This document shows, one piece after another, positions 26,189 through 34,340 of a stretch of 64,000 bases of DNA. Below the pieces are notes generated by a model. The model saw only the letters and a program-made list of their open reading frames with translations. It did no database searches and was not told where the DNA came from. This stretch comes from Nitrosotalea devaniterrae. GTDB lineage: Archaea; Thermoproteota; Nitrososphaeria; Nitrososphaerales; Nitrosopumilaceae. A program made the translations under genes and the position numbers. Position 1 is the first letter of the stretch. Each line of letters starts with the position of its first letter. The stretch covers positions 1,542,451 through 1,606,450 of the forward strand of contig LN890280.1 in NCBI GenBank assembly GCA_900065925.1, written 5' to 3'.

Positions 26189-26701
26189 TTATTCAATCTC
26201 TGCAAGAACATCATTTTTTGCAACTGATGCACCTTGTTTCATTTTTATGGATTTTACTACACCATCTTTATGAGATTTGATTGAAATTTGCATTTTCATA
26301 GATTCTAAAACACATACTACATCTCCTTTCTTCACATTATTACCAGCAGTTACATTTATCGATACAACTCTGCCAGGGATTTGACTCTTGAGATTTATTT
26401 GAGAATCAGAACTAGAGTCAGCTCCAGAATTTTTATAAACAATTTTGTCCATCTCTGGACGTTTGTTAAAGGTCAGCTTTACTCCATCAACAACAAGAGT
26501 TATTCGGTTAGTGCTATTTTCAAGATATTTTGTAATGTGGTAAACGCTATCTAGCATAAACTCAACTTTATCATGAGTCATTGTTATGATCTTAAGATCA
26601 CGTTCTTTTCCTTTGATTTTCAGAATAAATTCATTATTGCCAATGGATTTTACAATTTCTCCATCCAAGCTTTCATCTGTATTTTCTAGTTTGAATTTCA
26701 T
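26189..26701 (-). CDS. Biotin carboxyl carrier protein of acyl-CoA carboxylase
   Basis: A 170-residue protein ending in a biotinyl domain with the attachment lysine in VLESMKMQ and an upstream GRVVSINVTAGNNVKKGD strand. The N-terminal half is the domain seen in archaeal carriers. It is the third gene of the carboxylase operon, one base after the biotin carboxylase stop. It shuttles CO2 between the two catalytic subunits. Confidence 0.95.
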   Translation of the reverse strand: MKFKLENTDESLDGEIVKSIGNNEFILKIKGKERDLKIITMTHDKVEFMLDSVYHITKYLENSTNRITLVVDGVKLTFNKRPEMDKIVYKNSGADSSSDSQINLKSQIPGRVVSINVTAGNNVKKGDVVCVLESMKMQISIKSHKDGVVKSIKMKQGASVAKNDVLAEIE

Positions 26702-26702
26702 A

Positions 26703-28196
26703 TCAATGCCTGTCCACTTGTGTTTTCCATCTAATACTATGTTCCTTGCGTGGTTTTATCTTGTTTTTGAGAAATTCTGAATGTATGAGTGTTGCAGCTA
26801 ATGCAGCTTCTGATTTTTGTGATGCTTCATTTTTCAAATCATTCTGTAATCTATCAAGAATTTTGAATCTATCAAGAAAGTCTGTTGATAATTCACCATT
26901 GATGAATTCTGTACTATTTAGAATAGTCTTGTACAATGGTATTGCTGTTTCAACTCCTTCAATATAGAAATCAGATAGTGCTAAAGCCATTCTTTGTCTA
27001 GCTTCTTCAAAGTTTTGTCCCCAAGTGATAAGTTTGCCCATAAGCGAGTCATAATACGGCGATACAGTACAACCCGGATAGAGATAAGTGTCAACTCTGA
27101 CTCCAGGTCCAGACGGAATATTAACATCCCATATTTTTCCAGTCGAAGGTGCAAAGTCTAGAAATGTATCTTCTGCATTTATTCTACATTCTATAGAACA
27201 ACCATTTACTTTGAGATCTTTTTGTTTGAAAGGAATTTCTTTTCCATTTGCAATATCAATTTGTAATTTTACAAGATCAAGGCCTGAGACTAGTTCAGTT
27301 ACAGGATGTTCAACTTGTAATCTCGCGTTTATTTCTATAAAGTAGAAAGTTCCATCATCTAGCCTTAGAAATTCTGCTGTTCCAGCATTATGATAATCCA
27401 CAGCTACTGCTGCTTTTACTGCCAGTTCACCGATTTCGTCACGTATCTTTTGATCAACCACTGGAGAGGGAGACATCTCTATGAGTTTTTGATGTCGTCT
27501 TTGAATAGAGCATTCTCGTTCAAAGATATGTACTGCATTTCCATGCTTATCACGTGCTAATTGAAATTCAATGTGTCGTATTTTTGGGAGAAATTTTTCA
27601 ACAAATAATGCTGATTTCCCAAATGCAGCTTTGGATTCCCCAGAAGCAAGTTCAAAGGCTTGTCTCAATTCTTGTTCATTATGTACTAGTCTGATTCCTC
27701 TACCTCCTCCACCAAAAACCGATTTTAGTAAAACAGGATACCCTATCTTGTGTGCAACATCTAGTGCTTTTTCAACTTCCTCAACAATTCCTGGGCTTCC
27801 AGGTACAGTTGGTACTTTGGCTTTCATCATTGCATCTTTGCATTCCATCTTGTCACCACAAAGTCTCATTGATTTACCAGAAGGCCCTATGAAATTCAGA
27901 TTCTTTTTCTCGCAAAGATCTGCAAAGTCTGCATTTTCAGAAAGAAATCCATATCCAGGATGTATTGCATCAGCACCAGAACTAACAGCAGTTTCTATTA
28001 TTTTTTCCATGTTAAGATAGCTTTGTGTAGGAGATGCAGAACCAATATGATATGCTTCAGTAGCCATCTTGACATGTTTTGAGTGTACATCTTCGTCAGA
28101 ATAAACTGCTACAGATTTTAGTCCTAATGTGTTACATGCCTTTATGACACGTATGGCAATTTCCCCTCTGTTTGAAATTAAAATTTTCTCGATCAT
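26703..28196 (-). CDS. Biotin carboxylase subunit of acetyl/propionyl-CoA carboxylase
   Basis: A 497-residue ATP-grasp enzyme. It has the ATP lid GGGGRGIRLV, the catalytic region HIEFQLARDKHGNAVHIFERECSIQRRHQKLIE, and ARLQVEHPVTELV. It starts MIEKILISNRGEIAIRVIKACN, as usual. It carboxylates biotin at the cost of ATP. In thaumarchaea a single carboxylase accepts both acetyl-CoA and propionyl-CoA in the autotrophic cycle. Confidence 0.96.
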   Translation of the reverse strand: MIEKILISNRGEIAIRVIKACNTLGLKSVAVYSDEDVHSKHVKMATEAYHIGSASPTQSYLNMEKIIETAVSSGADAIHPGYGFLSENADFADLCEKKNLNFIGPSGKSMRLCGDKMECKDAMMKAKVPTVPGSPGIVEEVEKALDVAHKIGYPVLLKSVFGGGGRGIRLVHNEQELRQAFELASGESKAAFGKSALFVEKFLPKIRHIEFQLARDKHGNAVHIFERECSIQRRHQKLIEMSPSPVVDQKIRDEIGELAVKAAVAVDYHNAGTAEFLRLDDGTFYFIEINARLQVEHPVTELVSGLDLVKLQIDIANGKEIPFKQKDLKVNGCSIECRINAEDTFLDFAPSTGKIWDVNIPSGPGVRVDTYLYPGCTVSPYYDSLMGKLITWGQNFEEARQRMALALSDFYIEGVETAIPLYKTILNSTEFINGELSTDFLDRFKILDRLQNDLKNEASQKSEAALAATLIHSEFLKNKIKPRKEHSIRWKTQVDRH

Positions 28197-28202
28197 ATCT
28201 TT

Positions 28203-29750
28203 CTAAAGATTAATGTTTCCATGCTTTCGTGGAATTCTTCTTTCTCTTTTATTTGCCAAAGCATCTAAGGCTCTGATCAGAGATGGTCGTGTTTCAGCAG
28301 GATCAATTACTGAGTCAATTGTACCATAAGATGCAGCAACATAGGGATTAGCAAATTTTTCTGTAAAATTATCTACAAGCTGTTTTTTCAATGCAGTTGG
28401 ATCTTTTGCAGAATCAAGTTCTTTTCGATTCATAATTCTCACAGCTGCTTCAGAACCAAGTACTGCTATTTGTGCAGTTGGCCATGCATAATTCACATCT
28501 GTTCCCAGATTCTTGCTTGCCATAGCAATATAGGCTCCACCATAAGCCTTGCCTATGATTAATGTTATTTTAGGCACTGTGGCCTCACAGTAGGCATACA
28601 AGAGTTTGCTTCCATGACGAATGATTCCAGCATGTTCTTGTTGTGTTCCAGGCATGTATCCAGGCGTATCTACTAGTGTTATAATTGGAATACCATAACA
28701 ATCACAGAATCTGATAAATCTAGATGCCTTGTTTGATGAATCAATATCCAAAGCTCCTGCCAATACCATTGGTTGATTTGCAACAATTCCTATTGTTTTT
28801 CCATGAAGTCTTGCAAATCCAACTACAACATTTGGTGCAAATAATTCATGTATCTCAAAGAATACATGATTATCAACTATAGAAGTTATGATTTCTTTCA
28901 TATCATATGGTTGCAGTGGGTTTTCTGGAATTATGTTGATGAGGTTGTTGTCTAACCTATTTGGATCATCACCAGTTTCTACAATAGGTGCTTCTTCTGT
29001 ACTGTTCTGAGGAATATATGATAAAAGCGTCTTTACAATATCCATGCATTGATATTCATTCTTTCCAACAAAGTGTGCAACACCACTATTTCTTCCATGT
29101 GACATTGCTCCACCAAGTTCATCAAAAGATACTTCTTCTCCAAGTACAGTCTTAACAACTTCTGGACCTGTTACAAACATTGTAGCAATTTTATCTGCCA
29201 TTATTACAAAGTCTGTCATTGCAGGCGAATACACTGCACCACCTGCTGAAGGTCCTACACTAATTGTAATTTGAGGAACTACTCCAGATGCGAGTTGGTT
29301 GTGATAGAATATACTTGCAAAACCATCAAGACTTAGAATACCTTCTTGAATTCTTGCTCCACCTGAATCAATTATTCCAATGATTGGAGATCCAACTTTT
29401 ACAGCATGTTCCATAATTTTTGTAATTTTTTTTGCGCCCATTTCACTTAATGTGCCACCAAGAACCGTAAAATCATAAGCAAAGAGAAAAACTTGTCTTC
29501 CATGTATAGTCCCATATCCTGTTACTACTCCATCTCCAAAGAATTTTTTGTTTTGCATATCAAATTCGTGATAATGATGAGTTGTCATGGCATCAATTTC
29601 GGTAAAACTCCCTTCATCAAGCAACAGGTCAATTCGTTCTCTTGCAGTAAGTTTACCCTTATCATGTTGACCCTGAATTCTTTCTTCTCCACCACTTTGC
29701 TCTGCCTGTCGTCTTTTATGTAAAAAGTTCTTTATCTTTTCAGAATGCAT
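28203..29750 (-). CDS. Acetyl/propionyl-CoA carboxyltransferase subunit
   Basis: A 515-residue protein of the PccB type. It shows LTARERIDLLLDEGSF, GVVTGYGTIHGRQVFLFAYDFTV, SGGARIQEG, GPSAGGAVYSPAMTDF and VDTPGYMPGTQQEH, which form the acyl-CoA and biotin pockets. It begins the operon CT-BC-BCCP. This is the entry of CO2 (as bicarbonate) into the 3-hydroxypropionate/4-hydroxybutyrate cycle. Confidence 0.96.
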   Translation of the reverse strand: MHSEKIKNFLHKRRQAEQSGGEERIQGQHDKGKLTARERIDLLLDEGSFTEIDAMTTHHYHEFDMQNKKFFGDGVVTGYGTIHGRQVFLFAYDFTVLGGTLSEMGAKKITKIMEHAVKVGSPIIGIIDSGGARIQEGILSLDGFASIFYHNQLASGVVPQITISVGPSAGGAVYSPAMTDFVIMADKIATMFVTGPEVVKTVLGEEVSFDELGGAMSHGRNSGVAHFVGKNEYQCMDIVKTLLSYIPQNSTEEAPIVETGDDPNRLDNNLINIIPENPLQPYDMKEIITSIVDNHVFFEIHELFAPNVVVGFARLHGKTIGIVANQPMVLAGALDIDSSNKASRFIRFCDCYGIPIITLVDTPGYMPGTQQEHAGIIRHGSKLLYAYCEATVPKITLIIGKAYGGAYIAMASKNLGTDVNYAWPTAQIAVLGSEAAVRIMNRKELDSAKDPTALKKQLVDNFTEKFANPYVAASYGTIDSVIDPAETRPSLIRALDALANKRERRIPRKHGNINL

Positions 29751-29786
29751 GATTCGAATTAAAGGCTATTTACAACCTATATTAAT

Positions 29787-30059
29787 TTAATCAGTTTTAA
29801 CTTCCCTAATGCCATCACGGCCACCCTTGGCATTACGGAAAACATTCATCCCAATATGGTAATTCTCCCATAATCCTTCAATGATTTGGAGTTCCTCCCT
29901 TGCAGATTGTAATGTTTCTCTAGTAGCCTGTGGATCAGCCTCTATTTTTGCAAGTAGGTTTCGCTTTTCTGTAAGAAGATCCTCTAATCCTACCTCATAG
30001 TTTGATTCCCCATGAAAAGCTGGATCTAGCGGAGTTATCTTTGTGGTAGACTTTACCAT
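29787..30059 (-). CDS. Small coiled-coil protein of unknown function
   Basis: A 90-residue protein. Residues 24-66 are strongly helical and charged (LEDLLTEKRNLLAKIEADP and REELQIIEGLWENY), suggesting a helical hairpin. It has no cysteines and no recognised family. It lies between the RfcL operon and the carboxylase operon on the same strand, with short gaps on both sides, so it may be read through from either. Confidence 0.6.
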   Translation of the reverse strand: MVKSTTKITPLDPAFHGESNYEVGLEDLLTEKRNLLAKIEADPQATRETLQSAREELQIIEGLWENYHIGMNVFRNAKGGRDGIREVKTD

Positions 30060-30079
30060 TCATTTTTCAATCTGGGGGG

Positions 30080-30397
30080 TTAGATTTTAAGATTTAGTAG
30101 AGGATATCGCTTTATTACAGAAATCTGATAGAGTGAAAATGCATCTTTTGCTTCGCTGCATTTTTTACAGATACACATCTGGGAAACTTTAGCAAGATCA
30201 CAGTTATCGGTAAATTCACAATCAGGACATCCAGCTGGACCACCGCAAACTATGCATTTTAGCTGCATTACTTCCGCGCAAGCTTGGTGTTTTACACCTA
30301 GTCCTTTGGCCCACAAAGCAACTTCATTGATTTCAATTTTCTTATTACAAACTAGACATGTTCCCGGAAATTTCATCGGTATTGCACGCCAACTCAT
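30080..30397 (-). CDS. Zinc-binding protein downstream of rfcL
   Basis: A 105-residue cysteine-rich protein. Residues 14-50 read CLVCNKKIEINEVALWAKGLGVKHQAC, a zinc-finger layout similar to PARP-like or topoisomerase-type fingers, then CIVCGGPAGCPDCEF and CICKKC; at least two zinc sites are plausible. Its ATG overlaps the rfcL stop by four bases, so translation is probably coupled. A role in DNA metabolism is inferred from context only. Confidence 0.7.
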   Translation of the reverse strand: MSWRAIPMKFPGTCLVCNKKIEINEVALWAKGLGVKHQACAEVMQLKCIVCGGPAGCPDCEFTDNCDLAKVSQMCICKKCSEAKDAFSLYQISVIKRYPLLNLKI

Positions 30398-31554
30398 TTT
30401 ATCAGTGCCATCTCCTTTTGAATAATTTCACTATCAGTCTCATTTAGATCCATTTCGAGTGACTTGTTTTTCATGCAACAGAGAAGATATGGAAGATAAA
30501 AAGTTGAAAATGTACTACGTGAGACATGCATTTGCTTTGCAAGATTTCTAGTCAATCCCTTAATTGCCATACCATCCCATCTTATTCTATTAAGAGTTGG
30601 CCACGGAAGATTAAATTTAGAATATTTGATTGTCGTTCCTTGATGATATAATTTTGACAATATACCATCCAGGTATCGTAAAAGTCTCCATTCTTGTTTT
30701 CGTATTATCTTTCCATATAGCATATCAGCTTCAGATAATACATCCAACATGTCTTTCAGAATATTTACAGGTAGAGTACTTGTTATTATACTAGAATAAA
30801 ATGCATTAATTTTTTCCCTAGGATCAATTCTCATTGAATAAAGTATTGCCTGAGCTTCTTCAGGTGATTTGGCATTGAAGAATAGATTTACAGATTCTTC
30901 TATATTATGAGTTTCATACGACTTGTCAAGTTGCGGTTCAAATCCACCAGCCAGTGCCTGAGCAGAATTTAAAATTGATCGTATATCACCGCGTGAATCT
31001 ATAATCATCTTTATCATGTTACCGATTTTTATTGATGCACCTTCACGTTTGAGAATCTCTTCAATGTATAGTCTCATCAATCTGGGAGGAAGAGGTCTGA
31101 GTTTTACGGTAGTTGCAACTTTTTTTATGTTTTTCATCTTGCCAGATACATCAGAATTTGCTGCAAGAATTATTGGAATTGTAGGCTCTTTTAGTATGTC
31201 AACTAGTGCTTCCACACCACCAAAATCAGATCTTCCATGTATTCCATCTACTTCGTCAATGAAGATCATTGGTTTTCCAAGTACACTGCTATTACCAAGA
31301 ATAGGATTGAGAATTTCCTGAATTTTCTGTTTACTTCGTACATCACTTGCATTCATGCTGATTAAGTCATAGCCAAATTGCTTTGTTCCCAATACTGCCA
31401 TAGTGGTTTTTCCAATGCCAGGAGGACCAACCAATAGAAGAGGTTTTGTTCCTTTGATCCATTTACCAAGCCATTTTACAAAAGATTCTTTTGCTTCTTC
31501 ATTTCCAACCATCTCAAGTAGGTTCTTTGGCCTATATTTCTCAGACCACATCAT
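30394..31554 (-). CDS. rfcL: Replication factor C large subunit
   Basis: A 386-residue AAA+ clamp-loader subunit. It opens WSEKYRPKNL, has Walker A VGPPGIGKTT, Walker B FIDEVDGI, and sensor region ILAANSD; the arginine finger found in small subunits is absent as expected. The C-terminal end lacks an obvious PCNA-interacting motif, and the protein is short for RfcL (often 400-500 residues). It is the middle gene of a three-gene operon. It works with RfcS to load PCNA. Confidence 0.93.
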   Translation of the reverse strand: MMWSEKYRPKNLLEMVGNEEAKESFVKWLGKWIKGTKPLLLVGPPGIGKTTMAVLGTKQFGYDLISMNASDVRSKQKIQEILNPILGNSSVLGKPMIFIDEVDGIHGRSDFGGVEALVDILKEPTIPIILAANSDVSGKMKNIKKVATTVKLRPLPPRLMRLYIEEILKREGASIKIGNMIKMIIDSRGDIRSILNSAQALAGGFEPQLDKSYETHNIEESVNLFFNAKSPEEAQAILYSMRIDPREKINAFYSSIITSTLPVNILKDMLDVLSEADMLYGKIIRKQEWRLLRYLDGILSKLYHQGTTIKYSKFNLPWPTLNRIRWDGMAIKGLTRNLAKQMHVSRSTFSTFYLPYLLCCMKNKSLEMDLNETDSEIIQKEMALIK

Positions 31555-31560
31555 GTTAAA

Positions 31561-32679
31561 TCACTGTGGAATCTTTGATTCAAATTCTTTCCATAATTTT
31601 TCTTTTGAAAGTCGATTAAACCAATACAAGTTGTAATGCTCTACTGTCAAAAAAAGAAACTCTAGAAAATCCTTATGTGAAAAACTTTCAGGCAATAATT
31701 CCAGAGCAAGTCGTGCTTCACCTAGATAGATGTCACTTTTCTTCATAGTAAAATCAAATCCTTTTTGAACATCCCCTGTAAGAAATGTGTAATATAGAGG
31801 CCAAGAGGGAACTTTCACAAATTTATTCTTGATTGAATCTTCAATTTCATTTCCACATCCAACTGATTCTGCAGCTTTTGCCATTCCAAGATAAAATATT
31901 TCCCCAAGCGGAAACCTTGCAAGAGTCATATTTTTTCCTGCGGTTCCCATTACGGCTCTATATTTTTTGTAGCATTGAATCATTTCTTCTTCAGAGATAC
32001 TTTTAGGATTCATTTTTAATTTAAAATCGACATATTGACCTACACGCGCGTCTTTGAAGCCTCTCTCGAATTCTTCCAACACATCTTTTCCCCCAATAGA
32101 GATTTTATCTCTTGCAAGTTTCAAGATATATGGATTCATCAGCTTATAGTCATCTAAAAATTCCACATCTTCATCTTTGTCCATTATTCTATCCATTGGT
32201 TCACTTAGATCAATTGCAATAATATGACCATCAATGATATCAGTTTTTTTCTTACTATCATTATCATCACCGAAATACTGAGTAGAAGCATCATACAATG
32301 CACTAAAAACCGGAAATGTCATTTTAACAAAATTAGAATTTAGTATTCTTGAAACTCTATCCAACAGAGTTTCATAGTTTTCTAATCTTTTTCTTACCTC
32401 ATCTATCTGTGATTTTTGAAGAATTATCTCAGTAGAACCTACCTCTTTGGCGAATCTTTCTTGAGTTTCAAACGGATTAGGGTCAGATTTTATCTCTTTC
32501 AATAGATCTTCTGCAAATCTTTTGGTGAATTTGGGAAATTCTTCTTCTGCTTCCTTTTTGTACTTGTCAAATAACTTGTATCCTTTACTTTTGAACAAGG
32601 CTTGCTTGACAATATCCTTACCTGGTTTGGTAGACAAGAGTGCTTCCTTGCTGAAAATGGATTCGTCCTTACTACTCAC
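31561..32679 (-). CDS. Uncharacterised helical protein in the rfcL operon
   Basis: About 372 residues from a GTG start (a TTG four codons upstream is possible). I recognise no domain. It is mainly charged and helical, without cysteine clusters or membrane segments; the C-terminal third has aromatic-rich stretches (VPSWPLYYTFLTGDVQ and LFLTVEHYNLYWFNRLSK). The stop codon lies six bases before rfcL, and rfcL overlaps the zinc protein, so it probably belongs to a replication-linked operon. A clamp-loader or DNA-repair helper is a guess only. Confidence 0.7.
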   Translation of the reverse strand: MSSKDESIFSKEALLSTKPGKDIVKQALFKSKGYKLFDKYKKEAEEEFPKFTKRFAEDLLKEIKSDPNPFETQERFAKEVGSTEIILQKSQIDEVRKRLENYETLLDRVSRILNSNFVKMTFPVFSALYDASTQYFGDDNDSKKKTDIIDGHIIAIDLSEPMDRIMDKDEDVEFLDDYKLMNPYILKLARDKISIGGKDVLEEFERGFKDARVGQYVDFKLKMNPKSISEEEMIQCYKKYRAVMGTAGKNMTLARFPLGEIFYLGMAKAAESVGCGNEIEDSIKNKFVKVPSWPLYYTFLTGDVQKGFDFTMKKSDIYLGEARLALELLPESFSHKDFLEFLFLTVEHYNLYWFNRLSKEKLWKEFESKIPQ

Positions 32680-32764
32680 ACAATGGCACAACTTTTTTGC
32701 TATTTATGCATTCAGTCTCTTTTTTTGTTACTTCAAATAAATTAGGACTTGAAAAAGAAGAACC

Positions 32765-33577
32765 GTGGAGATAATTGAAATTCTAGAAGAGGCTGCAAAG
32801 AGAGTATACAATAATGTAAAGCACCTTGCAGGAACAAAAGAATCCGGTACTGACCATGGCGTTGGAGCAGGTGGTGACATATCACGTAGAATTGACATTG
32901 TTGCAGAAAAAACAGTTCTTGACTACCTACGTGAAATAAATTTTGAATGTACGGTTTTTGGAGAAGAATGTGGTTTGGTTGAGTTATCTACAAACCCTAG
33001 AGGATTTATCATAATGGACGCAATAGATGGTTCCACTAATGCAGTAAGAGGTTTACCATTCTTTTGTTGTTCACTAGCATTTACACCAGAAGATAAACTG
33101 AGTTCTGTTACAGATGGAGTGATAATGGATCTTCACAATGGCGATTTGTATTCCGCATCAAAAGGCAAAGGAGCATACATGAATGGAAAAAAGATTCGGG
33201 TACACAAAGAAAAGCCAATCTATTTTGTCGTGGGCGTTGACATTTCAGGGATTTCTCCAGATGTTTTACCTCAGTTAGCACCAATTCTTTCAGCATCAAA
33301 TCATGTCAGGCATTTTGGAGCTGTTGCCCTTGAGCTTGCAATATTTGCCCGTGGACTAGTGGATGTTTTTGTAGATCTTAGAAGAAAACTGAGAATTACA
33401 GATGTTGCCGCAGGATATCTCATTGCCTTGGAGGCCGGAGGATATGTAGTCGATGAGAATGGTATGCCACTTGATTCAAACCTGAGTTATGACAAGAGAA
33501 TTTCATTCATAGCGGCTGCAAATAAAGAAACACTTGTAGATGTCATGAAGAAACTCGGTTTATCACCCAAAATCTGA
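32765..33577 (+). CDS. Inositol monophosphatase / fructose-1,6-bisphosphatase family phosphatase
   Basis: A 270-residue protein from a GTG start. It has the lithium-sensitive phosphatase signature: GEECG (metal ligand glutamates), MDAIDGSTNAVRGLPFFC and, near the end, ITDVAAGYLIALEAGG. Archaeal members often act on both inositol phosphates and fructose bisphosphate. Substrate choice cannot be settled here. It stands alone, divergent from the rfcL operon. Confidence 0.9.
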   Translation: MEIIEILEEAAKRVYNNVKHLAGTKESGTDHGVGAGGDISRRIDIVAEKTVLDYLREINFECTVFGEECGLVELSTNPRGFIIMDAIDGSTNAVRGLPFFCCSLAFTPEDKLSSVTDGVIMDLHNGDLYSASKGKGAYMNGKKIRVHKEKPIYFVVGVDISGISPDVLPQLAPILSASNHVRHFGAVALELAIFARGLVDVFVDLRRKLRITDVAAGYLIALEAGGYVVDENGMPLDSNLSYDKRISFIAAANKETLVDVMKKLGLSPKI

Positions 33578-33610
33578 TATCAACGTTGACCTATTCTCAA
33601 GAAAAATTTA

Positions 33611-33720
33611 TGGCGCCCTTGGCGGGATTTGAACACGCGTCGAGGCCGTGACAGGGCCCCATTCTAGACCGGGCTTTACGAGGATTGGAATTAACCGCAT
33701 CCCCTCTATACTACAAGGGC
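33611..33720 (-). tRNA. tRNA-Asp(GTC) with an intron in the D-arm region
   Basis: The acceptor GCCCTTG/CAAGGGC, discriminator G and encoded CCA (33611-33613) frame a tRNA with anticodon stem GGGCC/GGCCT around loop CTGTCAC. Total length without CCA is 107 bases, about 34 more than expected, and the excess lies between the first half of the D-stem and the anticodon stem. Joining GTATA to GCCCGGTCTAGAATG would give a normal archaeal Asp D-arm; joining AGAGG to TCTAGAATG is an alternative. A GAGG/CCTC pair could be the central helix of the splicing motif. The T-stem GCGTG/CCCGC has one mismatch. Confidence 0.88.
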
Positions 33721-33818
33721 GTTAAAATACTGTGGAAGAAAATCTGAGTTTAAAGCTTTCTTTTCTTCAAAAAATTTTGTAAAAGACTAAATTATACACA
33801 ACTATGACCCTTCGCTAT

Positions 33819-33892
33819 GGGTTCGTAGCTCAGCCAGGTAGAGTACCGGACTTTTAATCCGGCTGTCCGGGGTCCGAATCCCCGCGAACCCG
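33819..33892 (+). tRNA. tRNA-Lys(TTT)
   Basis: A 74-base cloverleaf: acceptor GGGTTCG/CGAACCC, D-stem GCTC/GAGT, anticodon stem CCGGA/TCCGG around CTTTTAA, T-stem CGGGG/CCCCG. The discriminator is G. The T-loop is TCCGAAT, with C where T55 is usual. No intron and no encoded CCA. It diverges from tRNA-Asp across a 98-base gap that shows no gene. Confidence 0.95.
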
Positions 33893-33989
33893 CTTAAAAT
33901 TAGCAAATAATCAGGAAACACATCAAGTGTCAAATCATTCACAAACCATCATTTTAGATTAAATGACTTCAAAAATAGAAGAATTCTAA

Positions 33990-34199
33990 CTAACTTAGGT
34001 TCAGTTCTGGAAACTCTGCTTGCTTGATTCCCAAGTCATGCTGGAGTGTTCTGATTTTCTTTGCATATTCAGTCATTCTAGGATTATCACTCTGTACCTT
34101 TGCGATCTTGTATCCACGCCAGGCTTTTTTGAGTGCACCCCATGTCTGACCTGCAGTGTAGTTAGGGTTGTTTGTTTGTGGTTGTACGAATTGATACAT
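33990..34199 (-). CDS. Small basic protein of unknown function
   Basis: A 69-residue protein with a Gln/Asn-rich start (QPQTNNPNY) followed by a basic amphipathic helix (ALKKAWRGYKIAKVQ) and a second helix. No domain recognised. The normal codon pattern and isolated position between AT-rich gaps support a real gene. Its job is unknown. Confidence 0.5.
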   Translation of the reverse strand: MYQFVQPQTNNPNYTAGQTWGALKKAWRGYKIAKVQSDNPRMTEYAKKIRTLQHDLGIKQAEFPELNLS

Positions 34200-34340
34200 A
34201 CTAAAGGTGAGTTGTAAAAATCAGATATCAGTACATATGTTAAGTAAAATCAATATAAAAGTCAAGTTTCTCACATTAAATTCAGATATTTACTAGATTT
34301 ATCTGTAAAACTTTCAATTTTCCTATGTTTCTAACATATT

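Noticed and set aside
33893-33989. Possible box C/D sRNA on the minus strand (ATGATGG, TTGA, TTGATGT, CTGA)
   Set aside because: The second guide would be only about five bases, the D' box is degenerate, and there is no terminal stem.
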